Assembly (NCBI GenBank): GCA_947642355.1
Contig: CANRSD010000003.1
Location: 1-64,000 of the forward strand
Source of the DNA: an uncultured Clostridia bacterium
Lineage (GTDB): Bacteria > Bacillota > Clostridia > TANB77 > CAG-508
Direction of reading: 5' to 3'
Length of the DNA stretch: 64,000 bases
The notes under the pieces are model-generated. The model had not been told where the DNA came from, did not search any database, and saw only the letters and a list, made by a program, of their open reading frames with translations. Of this stretch, positions 19,796-27,396 are shown in pieces. A program made the translations under genes and the position numbers. Each line of letters opens with the position of its first letter. Position 1 is the stretch's first letter.

Positions 19796-20990
19796 CTAAT
19801 ATGAAGATGTACTTAAAATAGGATAACTAAATTGTCCGATTAGATACTATATATCCATCTTCTGTATGAGATGAATAAAATGTGTCAGATCCCTTTAAAA
19901 AATAATTGTATCTAAGTGTATCTGTTAATCTACCATTTCCTCCTATTATAATTGGGTCATCCCATGTAACATCTACTGCATACCATTTACCATTAATAAC
20001 AACATCATTCCAAGCATGACTTTCCCTTGTTCCACTAGAATTTTCTGCCACACCACATACTTCTATACAAGAAATTCCTATATTATCTAAAATATATTTA
20101 AATGCTTTAGAATAACCATCACATACAGCCAAATCATTCACAAGTGCACCATAAATTCCATGAGATAATTCAGAAGTATTTTCTGAATCATAGTTTATAT
20201 TATCAATTAAATAATTATGTACTTGTTTAATTTGATTATAGACATCTCCTGATAAATTAGATTTTATAAGATATAATATTGTATTTAGTTTATCTTCTGC
20301 TATAACAACATCAGATTTAGAATTAAATCCATATGCTAAATACTTAGAATCTCCTTCTGGTCCAATAGAAATCTTATAAGTAGTACCTTTTATTGTAGTT
20401 GTTGTTTCTGTATACATATACATTTTTGTAACATCTAAATAAAAAATTTCTGGGTGATCTAATAAAAGTGCATTTATAGAAAGTTGAAATGCATCTGCTA
20501 ATACTTTTTCTCCATTATCACTTTGTAATAACTCATTAAATGTCATTCCAAAATCTACTGTATAATCACCACTTTTTATATTGTCTAAATTTGAATATAA
20601 TGTACTATAAATTGTTTTTCCATATGTATCTAATTGATTATAATAATAACTATTATCTGTTACATTATTAGATAATGTAGAACTATTAGAATTTGTATTA
20701 TTATTACTATTTATTATAGAACTTAAATCATCACTTCCACTATAGTCATTTGATACAGATGCATCTTTTTCTAATATATCTTGTATACCTGTTGCCTCAT
20801 AATCTGGATAATAAATCTTTTCATCTTCTCCACGTCCCACAACTTCAATTGAATTTGGTAAATATGTTTTTAAGCTAAATTTATCTGGTAAATTAATAAC
20901 ACCATATAAATCCATAGATAACAATATGGTACAAGCTATTACTATAAATATAAGTATTGTTAAAAAAAATGATATTATATTATCCTTCAT
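19796..20990 (-). CDS. Membrane-anchored transglutaminase-like protein, +1 shift at a terminal CGG
   Basis: One N-terminal membrane helix, a Ser/Asn-rich linker (about 110-130), then a transglutaminase-like domain with Cys in AVCDGYSKAF, His in ESHAWNDV and Asp in VTWDDP. The zero frame ends at 19827, shortly after AAT CGG (19838-19836). Skipping the C replaces a short RTI tail with GQFSYPILSTSSY and a stop at 19796. Related proteins end in a similar (F/Y)xYPxLS segment, so the shifted end looks native. The longer form also brings the stop to 13 bases before addB. The product probably acts outside the cell, perhaps on wall peptides; the role is unproven. Confidence 0.8.
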
Positions 20991-21010
20991 TTTTTACCCC
21001 TTCTTAAATC

Positions 21011-21898
21011 TTATGCAGATTTACCATTTTCTCTTTTCCAATAAAATAAATATTGTTGAGCAAGCCCAGATATTCCTAAAAATTTACTTTCTGCCAAATT
21101 TGCAATTTCCTTTTTATTTACTTTTTCTTCATTTTCGTTATGAATATACAAATCATTCATAACCCTTCTAACCCAAACATCTATTGGAAAAACATCATAT
21201 CTTTTTAAAGCAAATAACAAAATGCAATCAGCAACTTTAGGACCAACTCCATCCAATTTTAAAAGTTCATCTCTCATTTTATTGCTATCATTCATTTTTT
21301 TAATTTTTTCTAAATCAACATTTTTTTCTAAAATCATATGTGTAGTATTATACACTCTAATATCTCTAAATCCTAATCCCATATTTCTTAAATCTTGTAT
21401 AGTAGCTTTTGATAAATCTTCTGGTGTAGGAAATGTATAATAAATTTTCCCATTAAACTCTATTTTTTCACCATAATTCTCAGAAAGTCTTTCAATAATC
21501 TTTTTTATTCTCGGTATATTATTATTAGCAGATATTATAAAAGAAATAATACATTCCCATAAATCTTGATGCAATATTCTAATACCATTTCCAAATTCTG
21601 TACTAATTTTTAAATACTTATCAATAGATGACAGCTTCTTTTTTATATCATCATAGTTTGTATCTAAATCAAAATAATCTTTAACAATCTTTTCAAAATC
21701 TTCATTAGATTTTCCCTTAAAAAATATCTCTTCTCCTTTTTTTTGAACATTTATAACAGAATCTTTTATAATTCCTGTATAACTTCCATCTTCTTCTTTA
21801 TTCCATCTAAAACATTGCCCACATTCAAATATATGTGCCAAATCAAAAGATTCCTGATTTAATAATTTTAATTCTCTTTTTTCCATAATTATTTCCAT
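21011..21898 (-). CDS. ogg: 8-oxoguanine DNA glycosylase (OGG1-type)
   Basis: 295 residues (or 291 from ATG 21886). The OGG N-domain is seen in FDLAHIFECGQCFRW. The helix-hairpin-helix GPD region reads LDGVGPKVADC (catalytic Lys) followed by PIDVWVRR (catalytic Asp). It removes oxidised guanine from DNA and cuts by beta-elimination. It is co-directional with the transglutaminase gene 20 bp downstream. Confidence 0.9.
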   Translation of the reverse strand: MEIIMEKRELKLLNQESFDLAHIFECGQCFRWNKEEDGSYTGIIKDSVINVQKKGEEIFFKGKSNEDFEKIVKDYFDLDTNYDDIKKKLSSIDKYLKISTEFGNGIRILHQDLWECIISFIISANNNIPRIKKIIERLSENYGEKIEFNGKIYYTFPTPEDLSKATIQDLRNMGLGFRDIRVYNTTHMILEKNVDLEKIKKMNDSNKMRDELLKLDGVGPKVADCILLFALKRYDVFPIDVWVRRVMNDLYIHNENEEKVNKKEIANLAESKFLGISGLAQQYLFYWKRENGKSA

Positions 21899-21970
21899 TT
21901 CTAGTAAATTTATTTAATACAATATAATTTTAATATATTTATCTTTTTTTGACAATGGAAAAAAAAGATA

Positions 21971-21990
21971 AAGGGACGGTTCTTTTTTCC
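21971..21990. repeat. REP-like 20-mer, copy 1 (inverted)
   Basis: AAGGGACGGTTCTTTTTTCC; the exact reverse complement occurs at 22821-22840 and 60736-60755. It marks one edge of the transposase unit. Confidence 0.85.
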
Positions 21991-21995
21991 ATCGT

Positions 21996-22757
21996 CTAAT
22001 ATTTGCTATATTTCCCAACTGTACTTTTAGACACATCTAATATTTCAGCTAACTCTCTAATTGTTACATTAGTCTGTACTCTCGCTTCTTTTATTATTTT
22101 CTTTAATATTTCTTTATTTTTGATTATATCTCTTATACTTTTATTGTATTTTTTCTCAGTCTGAAATATAAAATCCTCAATATTCTTTTCTTTTACATCT
22201 ATAAAATCATTATCATTTTCACTTGCATTATTATGAATTAAGTCAAAAAATTCTTTATAATTAGTCAATGTACCAAATAACAGATTTATACTTTCATCAT
22301 TTATTATACATCTCTTTACTATAAATTCATTATAACTTGAATATTCATATTCCTCTTCATTTATGACTATTCCCGCCTTTACAGGATTATTATGTATATA
22401 TCTTAGACAATTATATAAATGTTTTATATTTAATATTTCTTGAGAATTATATCTATCTTTAAACACATATCCAACTCGTTTATTCTTTCTATTGTAAAAT
22501 TGTGAATATGTTGTATTCAACCTTTGCATATATTTACTTAAGTACTCACTTTTTTCACTATAAATCAAAAAATGCGTATGATTTCCCATTATGCAATATG
22601 CTAATACTACTATATTACTTTCTTCTAATTTTTTCTTAATAAGATTTCTATACTTTTCTTTATCTTCTCTTTTTTCAAAAATATAATTCTTATTAATCCC
22701 TTGAACTATTACATGATAAAAATTACTTTTTGAACTTTTTCTAGATTTACGGGGCAT
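21996..22757 (-). CDS. REP-associated tyrosine transposase (RAYT, Y1 HUH family)
   Basis: 253 residues. FYHVIVQGINKNYIF opens the IS200-like domain. HTHFLIYS is the HUH motif; RLNTTYSQFYNRKNKR and GYVFKDRY follow with the candidate catalytic Tyr. The C-terminus has an added helix-turn-helix (IRELAEILDVSKSTVGKY). It is flanked by inverted copies of a 20-bp REP-like sequence, the arrangement of RAYT-REP systems in which the enzyme is domesticated to mobilise REPs. ATG 22757 follows AAGGAGG. Confidence 0.88.
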   Translation of the reverse strand: MPRKSRKSSKSNFYHVIVQGINKNYIFEKREDKEKYRNLIKKKLEESNIVVLAYCIMGNHTHFLIYSEKSEYLSKYMQRLNTTYSQFYNRKNKRVGYVFKDRYNSQEILNIKHLYNCLRYIHNNPVKAGIVINEEEYEYSSYNEFIVKRCIINDESINLLFGTLTNYKEFFDLIHNNASENDNDFIDVKEKNIEDFIFQTEKKYNKSIRDIIKNKEILKKIIKEARVQTNVTIRELAEILDVSKSTVGKYSKY

Positions 22758-22820
22758 AATTCCTCCTTAAAATTTTATTGCCCCCATTATTCTTAATTTT
22801 TTATATTTTAATAAAAAAGT

Positions 22821-22840
22821 GGAAAAAAGAACCGTCCCTT
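22821..22840. repeat. REP-like 20-mer, copy 2
   Basis: GGAAAAAAGAACCGTCCCTT, inverted relative to 21971-21990 and identical to 60736-60755. It lies 12 bp from the left attachment site. Confidence 0.85.
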
Positions 22841-22852
22841 TTTCCTTTCCTT

Positions 22853-22868
22853 TTTTGGCTCGGGTGGT
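22853..22868. other. attL core
   Basis: TTTTGGCTCGGGTGGT, identical to 60492-60507. It is the displaced chromosomal 3' end of the tRNA-Gln gene. Confidence 0.88.
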
Positions 22869-23318
22869 AAGCAACTAAGTTATTATAAGGATTTATCCCT
22901 TTTTATAATTTTATTTAATTCAGTATTCAAGCTATTTTTAAAGTTTTAAATTTTTATCTGTTTTTTGTATTTTTATTTGCTTTTTTATATTTTTTCTTTT
23001 ATGTTGCATTAAAAATTGCATTAATTTAACTATATATATTAAAAATTTAAAAATACTTTTATGTTAATGAATAAATACATTATTTTTTAATATTAATTTT
23101 AACACAGTTAACAATTATTTTATATCATAATACATAAAATATATATTGTCAATTCAACGAACTTTTTAATAATTTGACTTTTTTTGAAAATAGGTTTAAA
23201 ATATATATTATGTTAATGACTAAATATATATATTTCTTTAACAAGTAGTTTTTTGAAAAGTACTTGTTTTTTAATTTATTTTTTTATATAATCATATACT
23301 CCTCTAATTACCTAATTG
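22869..23318. other. Left prophage end, no gene found
   Basis: 450 bp, very AT-rich. GTTGCATTAAAA at 23003-23014 recurs at 60414-60425 near attR. TTATGTTAATGA is repeated at about 23059 and 23209. These are plausible integrase or Xis arm sites. No reading frame with a ribosome site was seen. Confidence 0.5.
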
Positions 23319-23456
23319 TTAATGATGTAATATATAAAATTCTTTAATCAATTCATAACTTTCTTTTTCATTATACCCTAACTCTAATGAAATCTTTATC
23401 ATAATTTCTATAAGTTTTTCAGATATATTATATTTTTTACATATTTCACTTTTCAT
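23319..23456 (-). CDS. Small phage protein, unknown
   Basis: 45 residues from ATG 23456 behind TAGGAG. It opens MKSEICKKYNISEKLIE and is helical and acidic/lysine-rich, with no Cys cluster or membrane segment. It is the leftmost prophage gene on the minus strand, beyond the lysis genes. Function is not recognised. Confidence 0.5.
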   Translation of the reverse strand: MKSEICKKYNISEKLIEIMIKISLELGYNEKESYELIKEFYILHH

Positions 23457-23605
23457 TCGTATTACTCCTATAAAATATTTTCATTATACATTTGTTATAT
23501 TCTACCATATATTTTTCTGCAATATAACTATGCTACAACATAGGTATTGCGAATATTATTAAAAAAAATGTACATAATATGCTTATTATATAGTAAGGAG
23601 CATTT

Positions 23606-23806
23606 ATGATAGAAGTTAAAATAATTGAAATTCTTAAATAAAAACAGAAAACAAAATACTGGTTTATCAAAAACATGAATGGTAGTTATCAATCTTTATC
23701 AAAATTGATGGAAAACAAGTCAACAGGTATCAAATTTTCAACTTTAGAACGAATTTGTGAAATATTAGATTGTGAGCCTGGAGAAATCATTGTAATTAAA
23801 AAATAA
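23606..23806 (+). pseudogene. Small Cro-like HTH protein interrupted by in-frame TAA
   Basis: After AAGGAG and ATG 23606 the frame reads MIEVKIIEILK, then TAA, then continues without shift as KQKTKYW...STLERICEILDCEPGEIIVIKK to TAA 23806. The whole resembles the 65-70 residue Cro-like regulators of Firmicutes (KTKYW near the start, LCxxLxCxPGDI near the end). One base change of AAA or GAA explains the stop. It is probably a decayed regulator, unless the stop is read through. Confidence 0.6.
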
Positions 23807-24038
23807 TTAGCTCAATATACATTCGACTTTTTAATTAAAAATTTTAAAATAGTATTATCAATAATTAAATATTATTTTTATTTCAAAGAGGCAAGAAGTT
23901 GCTTCTTTTTTATTCTCGCTCTCTTTCAATAATGTCCATAATATTTATAATTTCTTTTATCGATATTTTTTCTTTCTTTACAAAATGTCTATCATAATTT
24001 ATAATTTATTTTAGTTAATAAAAAATAGGAGGTTTAAA

Positions 24039-24212
24039 ATGGCTAAAAAGAGTAGTTTAACTCAAATGAAATATGATAAAGAAAATATGGAAAAAATAAC
24101 TATAAAATTACATAAAGTTAAAGATGCTGATATAATAAATGCAATTGATAAAGAAAATAAACAAGGATCAATAAAAAAATTGATAAGAAATGGAATAAAT
24201 AATGAAAATTAA
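24039..24212 (+). CDS. Small ribbon-helix-helix-like protein
   Basis: 57 residues from ATG 24039 after ATAGGAGG. The sequence (EKITIKLHKVKDADIINAI, then QGSIKKLIRNGI) fits the short beta-strand/helix/helix plan of Arc/MetJ-type DNA-binding proteins common in Clostridia. No toxin is directly beside it; two plus-strand genes follow after a separate promoter. It may be their regulator. Confidence 0.6.
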   Translation: MAKKSSLTQMKYDKENMEKITIKLHKVKDADIINAIDKENKQGSIKKLIRNGINNEN

Positions 24213-24267
24213 TTATGAATGTTCATAAAGATATTAATAGGGCAAAATAAATTTTTTTTAAAAAGTA

Positions 24268-24296
24268 TTGACAATATGTCCGACATATAGTATAAT
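24268..24296 (+). promoter_or_regulatory. Consensus promoter with palindromic operator
   Basis: TTGACA (24268-24273), 17 bases, TATAAT (24291-24296). The spacer holds the perfect palindrome ATATGTC-C-GACATAT (24274-24288), so a repressor bound there would block polymerase. It drives the two plus-strand genes below. Confidence 0.85.
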
Positions 24297-24332
24297 GTAT
24301 TTAAGTTAAGAAAAGAAAGGAAGTAAAAAACT

Positions 24333-24647
24333 ATGAAAATAAAATATTCATTAGAAAATTATATAGAAGGAGTAAAAGCATTTAATAAAGAAACTATGGA
24401 ATGGAGTTATTTAGATGATAAATATCAGTATATTGCATCAGGAAATGTAAGTGAACCATGGGAAAAATCATGTGATAATGCTCATGGCGGATTATACATA
24501 TCTTGGGCATTTAAAAAAGAAAATTTGACAAATGAAGAAATCTTAGAACATTACTATGAAGAATTAATAGATATATTAAGATTAGATATGGAAAATGAGG
24601 TTGACAATATAGAATATATAGAAATAAATTATAAAGAAAAGGAATAA
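24333..24647 (+). CDS. Acidic phage protein of unknown function (moron-type)
   Basis: 104 residues, ATG 24333 after AAAGGAAG. Strongly acidic with aromatic motifs (EWSYLDDKYQYIASG, GGLYISWAF). No family is recognised. It is transcribed against the late genes from its own repressible promoter, which is typical of lysogenic-conversion or accessory genes. It is followed after 3 bp by another small acidic protein, so the two are co-translated. Confidence 0.7.
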   Translation: MKIKYSLENYIEGVKAFNKETMEWSYLDDKYQYIASGNVSEPWEKSCDNAHGGLYISWAFKKENLTNEEILEHYYEELIDILRLDMENEVDNIEYIEINYKEKE

Positions 24648-24650
24648 AAG

Positions 24651-24896
24651 ATGAAAAATAGTTATGAATGTTCGGATTTAATTGAAGAATTAAAACAAGA
24701 TATTCTTGAATTTGGAAATATTGATATGTACGCCTTTTTTGATAAAATTGAAGGATTTACTTTTTTAACAAGTTATGATTTTATCTCGGAAGAAACACCA
24801 CTTTTACCAGACCAATTTGAAAGAGATACTATTGTACAAATTATGAAAGCAGAAAAGATTTTAAAAATATTGATAGAACAAAATAAAATTATTTAA
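24651..24896 (+). CDS. Small acidic phage protein of unknown function
   Basis: 81 residues, ATG 24651. It has a high Asp/Glu content, with FDKIEGFTFLTSYDFI in the centre. It is the second gene of the plus-strand unit and ends in a bidirectional terminator shared with the lysin gene. The small acidic form would fit an inhibitor or nucleic-acid mimic, but nothing in the sequence proves this. Confidence 0.65.
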   Translation: MKNSYECSDLIEELKQDILEFGNIDMYAFFDKIEGFTFLTSYDFISEETPLLPDQFERDTIVQIMKAEKILKILIEQNKII

Positions 24897-24924
24897 GAAG
24901 AGCTTAAACAGCTCTTCTATTTTC
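24896..24924. terminator. Bidirectional terminator between the plus-strand unit and the lysin
   Basis: AGAAGAGCT (24896-24904) pairs with AGCTCTTCT (24910-24918); T-rich on the right. Confidence 0.8.
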
Positions 24925-25869
24925 ATTTTTTCCAAATAGAATATAATGTTTGAAATATTCTTTCATATTATCTTTAAAAGCATCTCTTAAATCTTTGTAA
25001 TTTTCTTTATATTTTAATACATTAAAGTCAGAACTTGCTATTCTTCCTTCTCTTAGTCCGAATATTAAGAAATGTTTAACTGCTTCTTCATTACTCATAT
25101 TACTTAAATCTTTATTATAATTTTTATAAAAAGAAACATCAAACTCAGCACAGCCCTTCCTGCCTTCTTTAATTCCACAAGTTATAAAATGTTCGTATAA
25201 TTTTTGACAATTTGCTCCAATATTTCTTCTTAAATCTTCGTATTTAGCAAAGTAATAGTGTACATCAAATACATAGCTAAATCTTCTACCTTCTAAAACT
25301 CCACAAGTTTCAAAATGCTGTCTTAATTTCTCAACATTTCCTTTAAAAGCTTTTTGCAAATCTATATATAGTGAATTATATAAATCACAATCAAAAATGT
25401 CTATATTTTGATTCTGAACAATAGAAACTGGTGTTAAGAACAAATTTTTCTCAGCTTGTCTACGTTTTGTTAATCCAAGCAATTCTATTCCACCAGCTTT
25501 ATTATAAGCTAAGATATGATTAGCAATTTCATTTATAGTTCTTGTTCCATTTGCTGTTAATTGGTCAATAGATCCAACATTATAAGCAAAACTTACTAAT
25601 GCATCTATTTGGTTTTGATTAAAATTATATTTACTATTATATTTTTCTACTAGAGGTATGTATTTTTTATTTATAGACTCTTGTAACCATTTATCAGCTG
25701 TAGCTTGTGATATTACAAGACCTTGTTTTATAATAGTATTCGTTATATCTCTATCTGAATTTGTTATTCCATATCCTATTGTCCAAACACCAATAGGGTC
25801 TTTATAAGCTACTAGCTTACACCCTTCAAACTTTTTTATCAAATTTAATCCATTTTCTGATATTTGCAT
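24904..25869 (-). CDS. Endolysin: GH24 lysozyme with four C-terminal repeats
   Basis: 321 residues. The first ~150 are a T4-type lysozyme: Glu15 in KKFEGC, Asp24 in YKDPIG and Thr30 in VWTIGYG match the catalytic Glu-Asp-Thr spacing of T4 lysozyme. LTKRRQAEKNLF ends the domain. From about 165 there are four repeats of ~40-48 residues, each with F-D-x-x-x-Y, a Y-x-D-L core, an H-F-x-x-x-G turn and E-G-R or E-N-R. They probably bind the cell surface. It degrades peptidoglycan at lysis, with the holin two genes upstream. Confidence 0.9.
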   Translation of the reverse strand: MQISENGLNLIKKFEGCKLVAYKDPIGVWTIGYGITNSDRDITNTIIKQGLVISQATADKWLQESINKKYIPLVEKYNSKYNFNQNQIDALVSFAYNVGSIDQLTANGTRTINEIANHILAYNKAGGIELLGLTKRRQAEKNLFLTPVSIVQNQNIDIFDCDLYNSLYIDLQKAFKGNVEKLRQHFETCGVLEGRRFSYVFDVHYYFAKYEDLRRNIGANCQKLYEHFITCGIKEGRKGCAEFDVSFYKNYNKDLSNMSNEEAVKHFLIFGLREGRIASSDFNVLKYKENYKDLRDAFKDNMKEYFKHYILFGKNENRRAV

Positions 25870-25871
25870 TC

Positions 25872-26117
25872 TTAATCCTCCTGTTCTTTTATTTTAGTTT
25901 TATACCCATTTCTAGTTATAGATTTAATTAACCAAAATTGGCATTCTTCTAATTTAGTTAAAGCTAAAGAAGTTTCTCTACTAGAATTACAATTTTGCTC
26001 TATATAATCATATATATCAGAAAAATAAACTCTAGTTCTATTAATGAACTCTTCTTCTATTTTAGAAACTTTTTTATATTGAGCTTTTTCATTTAAATCT
26101 TCCATTTTAATATCCAT
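25872..26117 (-). CDS. Probable Acb2/Tad1-domain anti-CBASS protein
   Basis: 81 residues, ATG 26117 after AAGGAGG. The C-terminal half, a helix ending in SSRETSLALTKLEECQFW and then IKSITRNG, matches the family pattern RE-x-(S/A)LALTxLE-x-x-x-(F/M)W-x-x-x-(S/A)I-x-R. Acb2/Tad1 proteins are small hexameric sponges that bind cyclic nucleotides and block CBASS or Thoeris defence. They often sit as short accessory genes in phages. It lies between holin and lysin. Identification is from motif memory, not a search. Confidence 0.6.
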   Translation of the reverse strand: MDIKMEDLNEKAQYKKVSKIEEEFINRTRVYFSDIYDYIEQNCNSSRETSLALTKLEECQFWLIKSITRNGYKTKIKEQED

Positions 26118-26135
26118 AATTTCTATTCCTCCTTA

Positions 26136-26390
26136 TTATTTATTTTTAGCATCATATAAAACTGTAGCTGTACCAATTCCTCCTAGAGCTGTTATTACAG
26201 CTTGTATAACACCATTTACGTCTAAACCTTCAACATGGATTAAACAACCTATTACAGAAGCAATAGCCCCTATTAAAATATTTTGTATTGGAATTGGCAA
26301 ACTATAATTTAACCCTATTTTTTTACTTACTTTTCCTGCTATATAAGTAAATAATGTCGTAATAACATAAACTAAAACTTGTACTGTCAT
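26136..26390 (-). CDS. Phage holin
   Basis: 84 residues with two to three membrane segments (VLVYVITTLFTYIAGKV, IQNILIGAIASVIGCLI, AVITALGGIGTATVLY) and a short charged tail. The size, topology and position just upstream of the lysin identify a holin of the small two/three-helix group. It forms the membrane lesion that releases the lysin. Confidence 0.85.
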   Translation of the reverse strand: MTVQVLVYVITTLFTYIAGKVSKKIGLNYSLPIPIQNILIGAIASVIGCLIHVEGLDVNGVIQAVITALGGIGTATVLYDAKNK

Positions 26391-26391
26391 C

Positions 26392-26646
26392 TTATTTTTC
26401 CTCCTTTTTTTCTAAATCCTCTATTCTGTGATTAATTACTTTTATTTGTTCTTCTACAACTGGCATTCTTCTTGCGAAACCATTATGCTCTCGAACTTCT
26501 CTTGTAAGTTCTTCTATTTTCGTATCTGTCACTGCCTGCTGTGTTTGAATTTGACTCTCTATTTTTCTATTACTAAATATATTAGAAAAGACTACCCCTA
26601 TTAAGGATAGTCCTCCTGTTATTAAAGCAACTATTATAGATTCCAT
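26392..26646 (-). CDS. XhlA-like small membrane protein of lysis cassette
   Basis: About 84 residues from ATG 26646, preceded by AAGGAAAATAGG; the longer frame from 26709 overlaps the previous gene. One N-terminal helix (IIVALITGGLSLIGVVF) is followed by a long coiled coil (KIEELTREVREH, VVEEQIKVINHRIEDLEKK). This resembles XhlA/hemolysin-type partners of holins. Confidence 0.75.
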   Translation of the reverse strand: MESIIVALITGGLSLIGVVFSNIFSNRKIESQIQTQQAVTDTKIEELTREVREHNGFARRMPVVEEQIKVINHRIEDLEKKEEK

Positions 26647-26668
26647 TTTCCTATTTTCCTTTCTATTC

Positions 26669-27007
26669 TTATCTAGCATATACAGAAATTCCCGCATTGT
26701 TTCCAACATACAATTTTAATTTATTACCATCCATCCTACTAAGCCCAGCCTTAAAGTATCCATCATTTGCAGTTAATTGCACATATCCGCTCGTATTATC
26801 AGCTACTATTAGAGCATTTGCTGGAACAACTGTATTGTTCAAAACACGTTCTGGTGTTGAAACAGGTCCTAAAGTTACTAAAAATTCATTATATTTATCT
26901 AAATCTTTTTCTATGTCTACTGTTTTATCTGTTGCAGTTTGACTACTAAAACTTGCTAATTTATTCCATTTTAATAATTTTAAAATTTGTTCATCTGGTG
27001 AATTCAT
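26669..27007 (-). CDS. Tail fibre or baseplate accessory protein
   Basis: 112 residues. The N-terminal helix (SPDEQILKLLKWNKLASF) leads to a beta-rich C-terminus (ALIVADNTSGYVQLTANDGYF...). The gene lies between the baseplate-like gene and the lysis cassette, the usual place for fibre or receptor-binding proteins. Its start overlaps the stop of the upstream gene (ATGA type). Confidence 0.55.
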   Translation of the reverse strand: MNSPDEQILKLLKWNKLASFSSQTATDKTVDIEKDLDKYNEFLVTLGPVSTPERVLNNTVVPANALIVADNTSGYVQLTANDGYFKAGLSRMDGNKLKLYVGNNAGISVYAR

Positions 27008-27396
27008 TATTCTTGTTCAACTCCTCTCACTACTATCTCTAAAATTACATCTTCTGGCAATGTATAAGCTCCATCTTCTTCTGTTCGGTGCATTTTAATA
27101 ATATTACTTAGAATTCCACTTTCTCCTACTTCTTTATAATGTCCATCCTCTGTATCTGTTGCTTTTATTAACTTTATACCATTCCAGAAAATCTCTAAGC
27201 TGTTATCTCCAACTCTATATTTTAAAGGAATAATTATAGAATAATCATTTGTTATTACAGTCCCAACAGTTAAAATTACAAAAGCTCTATCTTCATTAAC
27301 TGCTGTAGCTATGTCATCTTGTAATCTATTTAATGTAGTATCAGATAAATACGGAGCCTGTCCATTTTTAAATACCGTTCTTTTTAATTTAGGCAT
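27007..27396 (-). CDS. Baseplate/tail protein, hypothetical
   Basis: 129 residues, beta-rich (FVILTVGTVITNDYSIIIPL, LEIFWNGIKL). It sits between the endopeptidase-tail protein and the fibre gene and overlaps the former by 8 bp, so it is likely a baseplate or upper-fibre component. No specific family is recognised. Confidence 0.6.
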   Translation of the reverse strand: MPKLKRTVFKNGQAPYLSDTTLNRLQDDIATAVNEDRAFVILTVGTVITNDYSIIIPLKYRVGDNSLEIFWNGIKLIKATDTEDGHYKEVGESGILSNIIKMHRTEEDGAYTLPEDVILEIVVRGVEQE

